The notes: a model not told the origin generated them from the sequence alone. A DNA stretch of 64,000 bases from an uncultured Micrococcales bacterium (GCA_903909605.1 CAIVWH010000010.1:62001-126000); one strand, 5' to 3'. Numbered from the stretch's first letter, positions 34,362 to 43,592 are shown. Made by a program: numbers and translations.

Positions 34362-37046
34362 TTAGTTGTGAACCACCAGGGTTGCTCCGGCTGGCACCCT
34401 GACCGTGCTTCCGGTAACACTCGAGATGGTGGTTACTCCGGCCTTGCCGGCAGTGGCAACAATCTGCCAGCTGCCGCTCGAAGGCAGGGTCAGGGTGTAC
34501 GCGCTGGCACTTGGGTTGTGCGCAACAACGATGCTGTTCCAGCTGTCACCAACTGCAGCGCCGTTGAGCGAGTAAGCCACAACTGGGTCGCTGGTCTGCA
34601 GGAAGGTCAAGTTTGCCTTGATCTGGTCTGCTGTGGTCATGCGGAATGCCTTGTGGCCCAGACGAAGGGCAATCAGGCCCTTGTAGTAGTTCACCACGGC
34701 GATGTTGGCCGCACGTTGGTTCCACTGCAACTTGTTGACGCCATCACCAGAGTTATAGGAGTTACCGTCACCGCTCTTGGTGCGCAAGAACTCCTGGCCC
34801 GCCTGCTGGAAAGGAACTCCCTGTGACAGGAAGGTGATCGACGCAGCTAGCTCATCCATGGAGGTCAACTTGGCCTTGCTTGCTCCGCGCACGCTGGCAA
34901 CCAGCTTGTCGTAGAGAGTCAGGTTGTCGTGTGCCTCAACGTAGTTGACAGCCTGACCTGGCGCCGATGCGGTCCAGGCTCCGTTGATCGCGCGGCTGTA
35001 GTTGATCTGACCAACCACGCCAGCGCGAATGCCGTCAATGTTGCTGAAGTTGCCCTGGACAAAGCCCTTGTTGGCTGAATCAAACACCGAACCCTTGACC
35101 GAGTCGCGAATCTGGTCGTTGAACATTCCAATTCCAGGCATCGATGATGCGTTGATCTGCGCGCCCTTTTGAGCGTCAGGCAGCACATCTCCCATGTTCC
35201 AACCCTCACCGATCATCAGGATGGTTGGATCAATCTTGTTCAGTTCGGTTCGAATCTGGTTCATCGTGGTCTTGTCCAGGATGCCCATCAGGTCGAATCG
35301 GAAGCCATCGAGGTTGTATTGCGAAGCCCAGTACTTGACCGAGTCGACGATGAACTTGCGAACCATTGGGCGCTCCGAGGCAACCTCGTTGCCACAACCG
35401 GTGCCGTTGGCCATCGAGCCATCAGCTTCGGTGCGGAAGAAGTAACCAGGAACCAGTTGCTGCTCACTGAATTCATCGGCGTTCGAAACGTGGTTGTAAA
35501 CCACATCCATGATCACGCGCAGACCGTGGTCGTGCAGCGACTGAACCGCCTGCTTCAACTCATTGATGCGGTTGTATGGGTCGCTCGGGTTCGTGGCATA
35601 CGATCCCTCTGGAACGTTGTAGTTCTTCGGGTCATAGCCCCAGTTGAAACTTGGAGCAGCCTCAGTCACCGAGGCAAAGTCGAAAATTGGCAGCAGCTGA
35701 ACGTGAGTTACGCCCAGATCCTTGATTGCCGAGACGCCGGAAGGGTTGGTGGTCGAAACCGTCGTCTTCTTTTTGGTCTTGGCGTTTGTCACGGTCTGAG
35801 TGGTCGTGGTGTTCCAGTCGGTGAACGCAAGGAACTTACCCTTGTGAGCAGCCGGGATGCCGCTGTCCGATGCAATCGACAGGTCGCGCACGTGGGTCTC
35901 ATAGATCCAGGCATCCGTAGCATTCCCACTGAATGCAGGCTTAGCCGCCGGCGTCCAGTTGCTCGGATTGCTCTTAGCGAGGTCAACCACGACACCGCGG
36001 TCACCCTCGATTGTGGTTGCTCGCACATACGGGTCAACTGCCTCGCGGGTAACTCCACCGACGGTTGCCTTGTAGGTGTAGATGGTTCCGCTCTGGTCAC
36101 CCTGCAGGGTGTAGATCCAGGTGCCGTTGACATCCTTGGTCATGTTGAGTGCCGTGCTGGTCTTGGCAGACACGCTCGCGTAGGTGTTGAGTGAAACTGC
36201 GGAGGCAGTCGGCGCCCAGACGCGGAACTTGGTCGAAGCCGAGGTGTAGGTGTTACCCAGGTCGTCGCCGGTGTAGGTGTAGGCGTCGGCAAATGCCTGC
36301 GAATCCATGATTGCTCCTACGCTCACCGTGGCGCTGCCAAAGGTGGTCTGCTTGATTGTGTACGAGGTGGTCAGATCAATCGCGCTTGCCAGGTTCAGGG
36401 TGACTAGGTTCGACGAGGTCTTGCCTGTCGGCAGCGAAACCGAGGTGATGGTTTGCGAAACTCCGGCAGCGTTGGTGACGGTGAATCCTTCGGTGGTGGT
36501 GCCGGCAAGTGTCATCGGCGAATTGAGTGTGACCGTGACTTTCTTGAAGTCGTTGAATACCGCTGAGCTAATTGCTGGCGTAACTGCAGACACTGTTGGT
36601 GCGCTCGAATAGACCTTCTGGTCTGCCTGTAGCAACCAGATCTCTGCCCTGCCCTGCGAGTCGAAGGTGGAAATGAATCGATCTCCACCGTTGGCCCACT
36701 TTGCCGTGTCGCGGTCTGCCTTGTTCCAGTCGGTGCCCGGACGAAGGATGAATCCCAAGTTGTCGTAGCCGGTCATGCCATCGACAGGGAAAGTCACGGT
36801 CGCACCAAAGGCGTCAGTTCCAGTGAACGAATACTGCTGGGAGGCTCCATCCGTGCCTGTGTTCATGTTTTTCCAGGTGAATACGCCCCAGTTGTCATAG
36901 TCGGCTGCGGTGCGGTGATAGTGCACGGTGACAGTGATCTTGTCTGGGATGGCTGCCATTGCGGCCGAACCACCCATCAGTGAGATGAGGGTGGTGATTG
37001 CTGCAATCACTGCAACAAGGAGGCGCGGCTTGCGGACTAGCTTCAT
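34362..37046 (-). CDS. pulA: Secreted type I pullulanase (GH13) with carbohydrate-binding module
   Basis: The 894-residue product has a Sec signal peptide (MKLVRKPRLL, a hydrophobic core, cleavage near SAAMA-A at about residue 31). A CBM41-type starch-binding module follows (about 35-140, KITVTVHYHRTAADYDNWGVFTW), then an immunoglobulin-like spacer (about 145-245), a CBM48-like N-domain (about 265-350) and the GH13 catalytic barrel. The pullulanase signature FNWGYDPKNY is present. The nucleophile Asp is in DGFRFDLMG, the acid Glu in GEGWNMG, and the transition-state His-Asp in VEAHDNLTL. It cleaves alpha-1,6 branches in pullulan, glycogen or amylopectin. No sortase motif or second membrane anchor is seen, so it is probably released. 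Start at 37046 rather than 37070 places the basic n-region correctly. Confidence 0.95.
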   Translation of the reverse strand: MKLVRKPRLLVAVIAAITTLISLMGGSAAMAAIPDKITVTVHYHRTAADYDNWGVFTWKNMNTGTDGASQQYSFTGTDAFGATVTFPVDGMTGYDNLGFILRPGTDWNKADRDTAKWANGGDRFISTFDSQGRAEIWLLQADQKVYSSAPTVSAVTPAISSAVFNDFKKVTVTLNSPMTLAGTTTEGFTVTNAAGVSQTITSVSLPTGKTSSNLVTLNLASAIDLTTSYTIKQTTFGSATVSVGAIMDSQAFADAYTYTGDDLGNTYTSASTKFRVWAPTASAVSLNTYASVSAKTSTALNMTKDVNGTWIYTLQGDQSGTIYTYKATVGGVTREAVDPYVRATTIEGDRGVVVDLAKSNPSNWTPAAKPAFSGNATDAWIYETHVRDLSIASDSGIPAAHKGKFLAFTDWNTTTTQTVTNAKTKKKTTVSTTNPSGVSAIKDLGVTHVQLLPIFDFASVTEAAPSFNWGYDPKNYNVPEGSYATNPSDPYNRINELKQAVQSLHDHGLRVIMDVVYNHVSNADEFSEQQLVPGYFFRTEADGSMANGTGCGNEVASERPMVRKFIVDSVKYWASQYNLDGFRFDLMGILDKTTMNQIRTELNKIDPTILMIGEGWNMGDVLPDAQKGAQINASSMPGIGMFNDQIRDSVKGSVFDSANKGFVQGNFSNIDGIRAGVVGQINYSRAINGAWTASAPGQAVNYVEAHDNLTLYDKLVASVRGASKAKLTSMDELAASITFLSQGVPFQQAGQEFLRTKSGDGNSYNSGDGVNKLQWNQRAANIAVVNYYKGLIALRLGHKAFRMTTADQIKANLTFLQTSDPVVAYSLNGAAVGDSWNSIVVAHNPSASAYTLTLPSSGSWQIVATAGKAGVTTISSVTGSTVRVPAGATLVVHN

Positions 37047-37061
37047 TGGTATCCAATCTGG

Positions 37062-37078
37062 TTCTAGCAAATTCTAGC
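37062..37078 (-). repeat. Direct repeat in the pullulanase promoter region
   Basis: GCTAGAA-TTT-GCTAGAA is a 7-bp direct repeat with 10-bp periodicity, 16-32 bp upstream of the pullulanase ATG. Each copy contains a -10-like TAGAAT/TAGAAC, so the repeat may be a double -10 or an operator for a sugar regulator. Confidence 0.4.
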
Positions 37079-37113
37079 CAAGCAGGCTGCTGAAACCCTG
37101 CTACCCTAACCGC

Positions 37114-37713
37114 GTGAGCAAGCTATATTTCCGACACGGCGCCATGAATTCCGGCAAGAGCACGGCCCTACTGCAGGCGGCCCACAACTACGAGGAACGC
37201 GACCAGCACGTGCTGCTTGCAAAGCCGGCAATCGACTCCAAGGGCGATCGCTCGATACTTAGCCGCCTGGGCGTCAATCGCGACGTGGACTTCCTGATTA
37301 CCCCAGAGCAAGACCTGCGAGTCGAGTTCAATGCTCGAAGGGCCAGCTTCACGGCAGAAACCGGCAAGGCCATCGCCTGCCTGTTGCTCGATGAGGCCCA
37401 GTTTCTGACTCGCGAGCAGGTCGACCAGGCCATGGAGATAGCCGTCTTGGATGACGTGCCAGTGCTGGCCTACGGAATCAGAACCGACTTTTTGACCAAT
37501 GGTTTTCCAGGTAGCATCCGACTGCTTGAGATCGCTCACAGCCTGGAAGAACTAAAGACCATCTGCCGCTGCGGTCGCAAGGCTCTGTTCAACGCTCGCC
37601 GAGTAAATGGCGCCTTTACCTTCGATGGCGATCAGGTGGCAATCGATCAGGGCAACGTGACCTACGAGTCGCTCTGCCCAAGTTGCTACTACGAGATGCT
37701 TGGCAAGAGCTAA
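37114..37713 (+). CDS. tdk: Thymidine kinase
   Basis: This 199-residue type II thymidine kinase is a salvage enzyme phosphorylating thymidine with ATP. The P-loop GAMNSGKS is at residues 9-16; the Walker B-like LLLDEAQFLT and lasso-region residues are present. The structural zinc site is made by CRCGRKA and LCPSCYYE. The start GTG at 37114 lies six bases after TACCCT (37102-37107), a leaderless arrangement, and diverges from the pullulanase gene with a 67-bp gap. Confidence 0.95.
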   Translation: MSKLYFRHGAMNSGKSTALLQAAHNYEERDQHVLLAKPAIDSKGDRSILSRLGVNRDVDFLITPEQDLRVEFNARRASFTAETGKAIACLLLDEAQFLTREQVDQAMEIAVLDDVPVLAYGIRTDFLTNGFPGSIRLLEIAHSLEELKTICRCGRKALFNARRVNGAFTFDGDQVAIDQGNVTYESLCPSCYYEMLGKS

Positions 37714-37731
37714 CCCAACCTAGGTAGCGCT

Positions 37732-37765
37732 TAAAGCAAATGGGGCCGGCTTTCGCCGACCCCAT
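37732..37765 (-). terminator. Terminator of the amino-acid ABC transporter operon (possibly bidirectional)
   Basis: The 11-bp stem ATGGGGCCGGC / GCCGACCCCAT has one mismatch and a TTTC loop, followed on the minus strand by TTTGCTTTA. It lies between the converging tdk and solute-binding protein genes and may stop both transcripts. Confidence 0.78.
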
Positions 37766-37778
37766 CCGTGTTTAATGC

Positions 37779-38687
37779 TTACTTGCCGTTGACCGTGATG
37801 GTGCTCAACCCAAATGAGGTGAGGTTCCACTTGGCCAAGAGGCTGGCGTAGGTTCCGTCGTCCTTGAGCGACTGCAGAGCAGCCTTCAAAGCGGAGACCA
37901 GACCGGTGTTTGCCTTCAGGGTTCCGATGCCGATTGGCGAAGCGCCAAAGCCATCAGGCGCGTCGGTTGGGGTGACTACGTCGAAGTACTTGCCGTCGCC
38001 AGCGAGCTTTGCGTTGTATGCCGAAACCTGACCATCGTTTAGGTCTGCATCGGCCTTACCGGCGCGAATTGCGGTCTCGGCGGCGTTCTCGTCTGGGTAG
38101 GTGGTGAGAACTACTGGCTTCGACTTGCATGCGCCCTTGTTGAGTGCGGCAACCAGATCTGCCTGGGTGGTTGCATTCTCAACTGCAACATTCAAACCAC
38201 AGAGCGAGGCGAAGGTGGTGATGTTCTTAGGGTTGCCCTTTGGAACCAGAATGCCCGAACCTGCGTTGAAGTAGTCGACGAAGGTCAAAACCTTCTGACG
38301 CTCAGCGCTGTCGGTCATGCTCGACATAACAATGTCGTGCTTGCCTGCCTGGAGCGAAGGAATGATGCTGTCGAAGGTTTGCTCTTCAAACTTGAAAGTT
38401 ACTCCGAGCTTCGCACCGAGCGCCTGCGAGAGGTCGTAGTCGAAACCGGTTGGGTTGTTGTTTGCGTCGAATAGCTCCATTGGAGCGTATGGGATGTCAG
38501 ATGCGACACTGACACCTGCGGTCTTGTACTGTGCTGGCAGCAGAGCAGCTGCGGCTGCGTCAACGCTGATTGAGGCACTTGCGCTTGGAGTTGACGATGC
38601 CATTGGAGTGCTCGATGAGCATCCGGTCATCGCAACCAAGCCTGCGGTAGCCAAAATGGCGATACCGGCAATCTTGAACTTGCTCAC
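37779..38687 (-). CDS. Amino-acid ABC transporter substrate-binding lipoprotein
   Basis: This 302-residue periplasmic-binding-type protein (SBP family 3) has a lipoprotein signal: basic start, hydrophobic core and lipobox AMTGC with the lipidated Cys23, then a Ser/Thr-rich linker. The mature part has the family signature FDYDLSQALGAKLGV (about residue 80). Polar amino acids such as glutamine, glutamate or arginine are the usual ligands; the exact one is not evident. Start GTG at 38687 follows AAGGAG. It is the last gene of a permease-ATPase-binding protein operon. Confidence 0.92.
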   Translation of the reverse strand: MSKFKIAGIAILATAGLVAMTGCSSSTPMASSTPSASASISVDAAAAALLPAQYKTAGVSVASDIPYAPMELFDANNNPTGFDYDLSQALGAKLGVTFKFEEQTFDSIIPSLQAGKHDIVMSSMTDSAERQKVLTFVDYFNAGSGILVPKGNPKNITTFASLCGLNVAVENATTQADLVAALNKGACKSKPVVLTTYPDENAAETAIRAGKADADLNDGQVSAYNAKLAGDGKYFDVVTPTDAPDGFGASPIGIGTLKANTGLVSALKAALQSLKDDGTYASLLAKWNLTSFGLSTITVNGK

Positions 38688-38725
38688 TATTTCTCCTTAG
38701 AGGGGTCGATAGTGAGAGCCTAGCG

Positions 38726-39493
38726 TTAGAGAACGCTGGTGATGAAGGCTTTGGTGCGTTCGTGTTGCGGGTTGTCAATTACCTGGGATGGGGTTCCCTC
38801 TTCGACTACCACGCCGGCATCCATGAAGACAACCCGGTCGGCGACCTCGCGGGCAAAGCCGATCTCGTGGGTCACCACAATCATGGTCATTCCGCTGTCG
38901 GCTAGTTTGCGCATCACATCGAGCACATCGCCGACCAATTCGGGGTCTAGAGCCGAGGTTGGCTCATCGAAAAGCATCAGTTTTGGCTTCATGGCAAGGG
39001 CTCGAGCGATGGCCACGCGCTGCTGCTGGCCTCCCGAGAGCTGGCTCGGATAGTGATCCGCCTTGTCGGAAAGCCCCACCTGAGCGAGCAGCTCTCGCGC
39101 GGTCTTGGTGGCCTCATCCTTGGAGATCTTGAGCACCCCAATTGGCGCCTCGATGACGTTCTGCAGGGCAGTCAGGTGCGGAAACAGGTTGAACCGCTGG
39201 AACACCATGCCGATCTCGCTGCGCTGAAGTGCGACTTCCTTTGGCTTCAGCTCATATATGGCATCGCCGCGTTCCTCGAAGCCCATCAGCTCGCCATCGA
39301 CATAGAGTCGACCGCCATTGATGGTTTCGAGGTGATTGATGCAGCGCAGGAAGGTCGACTTTCCCGAACCCGAAGGCCCGAGCAGGCAGAGCACCTGGCC
39401 CTTTTTAATGCTCAGGGTGATGCCCTTGAGTACTTCGTTTGAGCCGAAGCTCTTTCGAATCGAGCGTGCGTCGAGCATTAGCTTCTGGCTCAT
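38726..39493 (-). CDS. Amino-acid ABC transporter ATP-binding protein
   Basis: This 255-residue ATPase of the GlnQ/ArtP type shows Walker [10 protein letters not shown] (about residue 38), signature [15 protein letters not shown], Walker [13 protein letters not shown] and the switch His in VVTHEIGFA. It powers uptake with the permease encoded upstream; the two genes overlap by four bases (ATGA). Confidence 0.95.
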   Translation of the reverse strand: MSQKLMLDARSIRKSFGSNEVLKGITLSIKKGQVLCLLGPSGSGKSTFLRCINHLETINGGRLYVDGELMGFEERGDAIYELKPKEVALQRSEIGMVFQRFNLFPHLTALQNVIEAPIGVLKISKDEATKTARELLAQVGLSDKADHYPSQLSGGQQQRVAIARALAMKPKLMLFDEPTSALDPELVGDVLDVMRKLADSGMTMIVVTHEIGFAREVADRVVFMDAGVVVEEGTPSQVIDNPQHERTKAFITSVL

Positions 39494-40383
39494 ACGTTGC
39501 CCCTTGCTCGAACGCGAATTAATCGGAACTTAGTGGAGTTCGCCGAGAACCCCTTGCCGTAGCGCTTCTCCAAATAGTTCTGCGGCACAGAAAGAATCGT
39601 GGTCATCACCAAGTACCAGAAACCGGCCACAATTAGCAGCTCCACCTGCGCGAGGTTCTGCGCGGAGATCTGGTTGGTTCGTGCGTAGAGCTCCATCACG
39701 GCAATCACCTGAAGCAGCGCGGTGTTCTTGAGCATCGAAATGAACTCGTTGCCCATCGGCGGAATGATCACGCGCATCGCCTGTGGAAGCACAATTCGAC
39801 GAAGGGTGTACCCCGAATTCATTCCGAGTGACTTTGCCGCTTCGCCCTGCCCCGTATCAACCGAAAGGATTCCGGCGCGCACGATCTCGGCTGCGTATGC
39901 CGCCTCGTTCAGCGACAGCGCGAGGATGCCGGCAATTACCGAGGGCAACAAATCTGCGGTCTTCCACTGATGGAAGATGATGTCGGTGAACGGAATGCCG
40001 AGGATGATCTTCGGATAAATCAAACCGAGGTATCCCCAGAAAACGACCTGAAGCAATAGCGGTGTGCCGCGGAAGAAGCCGATGTAGAGAGTTGCGATGA
40101 ACTTGAGAATCGGGTTATGGGAAAGCTTCATGATGGCCAGGATGATGGCCAAGATTGCGCCTACGGTCATCGAAACGATGGTGAGCACCACGGTCAGCCA
40201 GGCGGCCCCGAGAACCTGTGGATCGAAAAGATACTTGATGACGGTCGCGTGCACAATGTTTGGCGAGGCGTAGAGCGACCAGACGAAGCCACCACCGAGA
40301 AGCAACAGGATGACCGCGGATACCCAGCGCCACGGGTGCTTGAGTGGAACCGCCACGACGTCGTCTGGGTTTTGCGTTGTCAT
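39490..40383 (-). CDS. Amino-acid ABC transporter permease (HisM/GlnP type)
   Basis: This 297-residue membrane protein has an N-terminal helix ([20 protein letters not shown]) followed by the five-helix transporter domain. The coupling-loop EAA motif is [23 protein letters not shown] (about residues 165-187). The extra first segment of about 50 residues is typical of this subfamily. ATG at 40383 is preceded by AAGGA. One permease only is present, so the transporter is probably a homodimer. Confidence 0.93.
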   Translation of the reverse strand: MTTQNPDDVVAVPLKHPWRWVSAVILLLLGGGFVWSLYASPNIVHATVIKYLFDPQVLGAAWLTVVLTIVSMTVGAILAIILAIMKLSHNPILKFIATLYIGFFRGTPLLLQVVFWGYLGLIYPKIILGIPFTDIIFHQWKTADLLPSVIAGILALSLNEAAYAAEIVRAGILSVDTGQGEAAKSLGMNSGYTLRRIVLPQAMRVIIPPMGNEFISMLKNTALLQVIAVMELYARTNQISAQNLAQVELLIVAGFWYLVMTTILSVPQNYLEKRYGKGFSANSTKFRLIRVRARGNV

Positions 40384-40488
40384 CGGTCCTTCATCCTTGA
40401 AGCTGATATTTCTACCCTTAAGTTACTGCAAACCAGCGGCGGGTTATTGCAGACAGTGGAATCACAGATTCGCGACTCTCGGCGCTTG

Positions 40489-40562
40489 TGGGGAGTACGG
40501 GACTTGAACCCGTGACCGACGGATTATGAGTCCGCTGCTCTAACCGGCTGAGCTAACTCCCC
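40489..40562 (-). tRNA. tRNA with CAT anticodon, probably tRNA-Ile2 (lysidine type)
   Basis: The 74-nt cloverleaf begins GGGGAGT at 40562 and pairs with ACTCCCC. The anticodon loop is CTCATAA with anticodon CAT. The anticodon arm GACTCATAATC matches the pattern of bacterial isoleucine-2 tRNAs, whose C34 is converted to lysidine by TilS, rather than elongator methionine tRNAs, which usually have TTCATAA/C loops. The discriminator is A and CCA is not encoded. It could be misnamed tRNA-Met by automatic tools. Confidence 0.9.
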
Positions 40563-40574
40563 GATTCGATCAGT

Positions 40575-41987
40575 CTATTCGTCTGACTTGAGGCGCTCGG
40601 CTATCTCGATAACCGCCGCCTTGGCCTTCTTGGCTGCGCCTCGGGCGCGCTTTGCGGTGACCTCTGTGTTCTTCTTCACCAGCGCATTGGCAAGTCGGGC
40701 ACGACGGCGCAGCTGAAGCACCTGTGAATGCAGCCTTGCGTTGAGTCGCCCAATCGGAAGCAGGTACTCGCTGCTGTTGTCGTCAGAGGTCTTGGCAGCA
40801 TCCACATCTCCGCGATACAGCCCCTCGAAGATCGTCAAGGTGCGCTCGATGTCGTGAGACTGAATCAGGTAGAGGCTATTTTCGCTTAGGCGAGCGAGCT
40901 CCTTCTTGTCTGCATCGAGAACACGAAGCAGCCGATCTGCAAATGCATCAACATCGTCTGGAGGAAAAAGGTAACCGTTGTCGCCATCGTGCACGAGGTG
41001 CGGAAGCGCCATGGCATCGGCAGCAACCACCGGACGACCCGAAGCCATTGCCTCCATGGTGGCGATGCTTTGCAACTCTGCAATCGAGGGCATGGCAAAG
41101 ACCGTTGCCCGTTCGTATGCCTTTGGCAATTCCTGCTCGGTCACGTGACCCAGGAACTTCACCCGATCGCTGATGCCGAGTTCGAGTGCGAGGGCTTCAA
41201 GATTCTTTCGCTCACCACCATCGCCGACGATTTCGACAAGGGTGCCGAGTCGATCTGGCAATTTCGCTACCGCTTTCAGCAGGTTGTGAATGTGCTTTTC
41301 ATAGTCGAGTCGACCGAGAAACAAAATTCGCGGTGGTTTATTTGAAGTTGGCGTGGCATTTGCAAACTTGGATGAGTCGATGCCGCAGCTGATTGCCAAC
41401 ACATCCTTGACCCCGGCCGCCTGCTCAAGCAATTCGGCTGCGCGACGAGTAGGAGTGGTGATGTAGTCAACCTTGCCAAGAATTCGACCAGCATCTTTCC
41501 AAGCCATTTTCATGGCCCATGGCTCAAGGAATTTGGGAATGATCAGCGAGTAGCGAATCAGGTTCTCGGGCATGATGTGGTTGGTGGCTAGCAGCCGAAT
41601 ACCGCGCTGCTTTGCCGAGCGAACCAGCGCTCTGCCCATCACCAGGTGTGACTGCACGTGAACCGCATCCGGGTTGAGTAAGTCAAGGATTTGGTCGGTC
41701 TTGCCCTTTAGTGTGAATGGCCAAACGAAGCGCAGAGTCTTGTGGTTGATCAACTTGTAGCTCTTGATGCGGTGCACCGTCATCTTGGCTCCGTCGTGGG
41801 TCTCGATGAAGGTGCCGTGCTCCTTGCTAAAAGCCGGAGCGATGATGTGCACGTCGTGACCGTGACGAACCAGGCCGGCCGCCAGGCGCTCTGCGAAACG
41901 AGCCGCGCCGTTGATGTCTGGCGGGAAGGTGTCTGAGCCAATAACCACCTTGAGTGGCGGCTGGCTGGCTGACTTCTGCTTAGGCAA
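40575..41987 (-). CDS. Glycosyltransferase family 4 (GT4, GT-B fold)
   Basis: This ~470-residue retaining glycosyltransferase resembles actinobacterial mannosyl/glucosyl-transferases acting on lipids. The acceptor-side start GSDTFPPDINGAARFAERLA is typical, as is the donor-side ILFLGRLDYEKHIHNLLKA and the nucleotide-sugar motif MPSIAELQSIATMEAMASGRP, with the first E of the EX7E pair. The C-terminal ~75 residues (after YLLPIGRLNARLH) are Arg/Lys/Ala-rich helices. Start: TTG at 41987 follows GAAGGTC and lies downstream of a TAAAAT promoter element at 42029-42034; an earlier in-frame TTG at 42029 overlaps that -10 element and is less likely. The substrate is unknown. Confidence 0.85.
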   Translation of the reverse strand: MPKQKSASQPPLKVVIGSDTFPPDINGAARFAERLAAGLVRHGHDVHIIAPAFSKEHGTFIETHDGAKMTVHRIKSYKLINHKTLRFVWPFTLKGKTDQILDLLNPDAVHVQSHLVMGRALVRSAKQRGIRLLATNHIMPENLIRYSLIIPKFLEPWAMKMAWKDAGRILGKVDYITTPTRRAAELLEQAAGVKDVLAISCGIDSSKFANATPTSNKPPRILFLGRLDYEKHIHNLLKAVAKLPDRLGTLVEIVGDGGERKNLEALALELGISDRVKFLGHVTEQELPKAYERATVFAMPSIAELQSIATMEAMASGRPVVAADAMALPHLVHDGDNGYLFPPDDVDAFADRLLRVLDADKKELARLSENSLYLIQSHDIERTLTIFEGLYRGDVDAAKTSDDNSSEYLLPIGRLNARLHSQVLQLRRRARLANALVKKNTEVTAKRARGAAKKAKAAVIEIAERLKSDE

Positions 41988-42031
41988 TCTTGACCTTCGG
42001 TTTTGCCCGGTTTCGCCGGGTTCGGTCAATT

Positions 42032-42940
42032 TTAGCCTTGGGATGGGCGTTTGGCCGTGACTTCGGGGTGCACGCGGCTTAGGGTCACTACACCGGCAAC
42101 GGCCATCGCGGCCGAGACGGCGAATGCCAGGATGGTGGCAATAGACGCGTCTCGTGCCTCACCGAGGATTGCCACAGCAATGCCGACCGCAACCATAGGG
42201 TCGATCACCGTAAGGCCTGCGATGACCAAATCTGGCGGGCCAGAGGCATAGGCGTTTTGCACGAACCAGCCGCCGAGCGCAACTGCGGCGATCAGCCCAA
42301 TCAGGCACAGGATTCCGAGCCAGTCGAATTGCAGCGAATAGATTCGCACCATTACTACCTTGGCGAGAGTTGCAACGAAGCCGTAGAGCACTCCTGCGCC
42401 AACGATGTAGGTCAAAGGTTTGGCCTGTCGCCCGCCGACAAAGTATGTGACTGCAAAAACAATAAGTAGACCGATCAGAATTCCGAGAATTGTCCAGAGG
42501 TCGTTATCGCCCAGCTTGATCTGGTGGGCCACCCCGGATGCCACAATCACGAAGATTGCGATGCCAACGGTGCACAGCGCAATCGAAACGATGATGCCGC
42601 GACTGAGCTTGGTGCCGGTAGCTCGAGCATTCAGCAGCGAAGTGATGACCAGAGCAATCGCTCCAATTGGCTGAACCACGATGAGCGGCGCCAACGAGAG
42701 GGCTGCCAACTGAAGAATCATTCCGAGGGTCATCAGGCCTAGGCCTGAAATCCACTTTGGCCGGGTGATTAGACGAAGCAGCTGCTTGAAGTGCAGTCCA
42801 TGTCCATCCGTGCCCTTGCTGTTTTTATCGACGGCGTTATTTTGAAATTGCGCCCCAAATGCCAAGGCGACGGCTGCGAGCACGGCAAGGCCGATTGCCA
42901 AATAGCGCAACTGCTCGGCTGGTCCAATGATTTGATACAT
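42032..42940 (-). CDS. DMT-superfamily membrane protein (NIPA/EamA-like transporter)
   Basis: The 302-residue product has about nine to ten hydrophobic helices. The pattern includes GLGLMTLGMILQLAALSLAPLIVVQPIGAIALVI, which is characteristic of the NIPA-like/EamA branch of the drug/metabolite transporter superfamily. Eukaryotic NIPA proteins carry magnesium; for the bacterial ones no substrate is established. I place the start at ATG 42940, seven bases after TAGCCT (42948-42953), rather than a GTG at 42958. It is divergent from def with 60 bp between starts. Confidence 0.85.
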   Translation of the reverse strand: MYQIIGPAEQLRYLAIGLAVLAAVALAFGAQFQNNAVDKNSKGTDGHGLHFKQLLRLITRPKWISGLGLMTLGMILQLAALSLAPLIVVQPIGAIALVITSLLNARATGTKLSRGIIVSIALCTVGIAIFVIVASGVAHQIKLGDNDLWTILGILIGLLIVFAVTYFVGGRQAKPLTYIVGAGVLYGFVATLAKVVMVRIYSLQFDWLGILCLIGLIAAVALGGWFVQNAYASGPPDLVIAGLTVIDPMVAVGIAVAILGEARDASIATILAFAVSAAMAVAGVVTLSRVHPEVTAKRPSQG

Positions 42941-42988
42941 CGGGTAAAGGCTACCCACTTAGCCGCTCCAAGCCGCTGAGGCTTCGGG

Positions 42989-43003
42989 TAAATTTGTGCC
43001 ATG
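42989..43003 (+). promoter_or_regulatory. Leaderless promoter -10 element of def
   Basis: TAAATT (42989-42994), six bases, then ATG at 43001. No ribosome-binding site precedes the gene. Confidence 0.5.
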
Positions 43004-43567
43004 ACCATCAGACCAATCGTGATCAAAGGCAACCCGGTGCTGCACCGACGGGCCGACGAGGTAACCGTTTTCGACCAGGACCTGCGCGAGCTGGTTGCCG
43101 ACATGTTCGAGACGATGGATAAGGCCCCCGGCGTCGGCCTGGCCGCGCCTCAGATCGGTGTGGGCAAGCGCATCTTCACCTATACCTACACCGAGGATGA
43201 CGGCACCCACCGTCGCGGAGTGGTGATCAATCCGGTTCTCGAACTTGGCCCAATCAGCGAAGAGGAACCGGACATCGAAGAAGAAGCCGAAGGTTGCCTA
43301 TCCTTCCCCGGCTACCGGTTTCCTCTGAAGCGGGCCGAGGTGGCCACTGTTACCGGCGTCGACCTCGAGCAGAACCCAATCAAGATTGAGGCCAGTGGAT
43401 GGTTCGCCAGAATTTTCCAGCACGAGTTTGACCACCTGAATGGCTTTCTCTACATCGACAAACTTCGCTCCGAATGGCTAGACGACGTCGAAGAAATCAC
43501 CAAGGATGAGGGTTGGGGTGTCGATGGAAAAAGTTGGCTTCCCGGGCAAGACAACCTCGAAGGCTAA
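43001..43567 (+). CDS. def: Peptide deformylase
   Basis: This 188-residue metalloenzyme removes the formyl group from nascent N-formylmethionine. All three family motifs are present: GVGLAAPQIG (about residue 44), EGCLSFPG (metal-binding Cys near residue 99) and QHEFDHLNG (HExxH-type pair of His with catalytic Glu). Between motifs there is a long acidic loop (EEEPDIEEEAEG), common in actinobacterial enzymes. It works ahead of methionine aminopeptidase. Confidence 0.97.
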   Translation: MTIRPIVIKGNPVLHRRADEVTVFDQDLRELVADMFETMDKAPGVGLAAPQIGVGKRIFTYTYTEDDGTHRRGVVINPVLELGPISEEEPDIEEEAEGCLSFPGYRFPLKRAEVATVTGVDLEQNPIKIEASGWFARIFQHEFDHLNGFLYIDKLRSEWLDDVEEITKDEGWGVDGKSWLPGQDNLEG

Positions 43568-43592
43568 GCACAAATTGGCGAGCTGAGGGGCG

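Noticed and set aside
35169-36194. 341-codon plus-strand open frame
   Set aside because: It lies entirely antisense to the pullulanase catalytic region, which has all expected motifs; the plus frame shows no family features or ribosome site.
42005-42029. GT4 glycosyltransferase starting at TTG 42029
   Set aside because: This codon overlaps the TAAAAT -10 hexamer, so it would not be transcribed from that promoter; TTG 41987 has a GAAGG ribosome site. The upstream start remains possible if another promoter is used.
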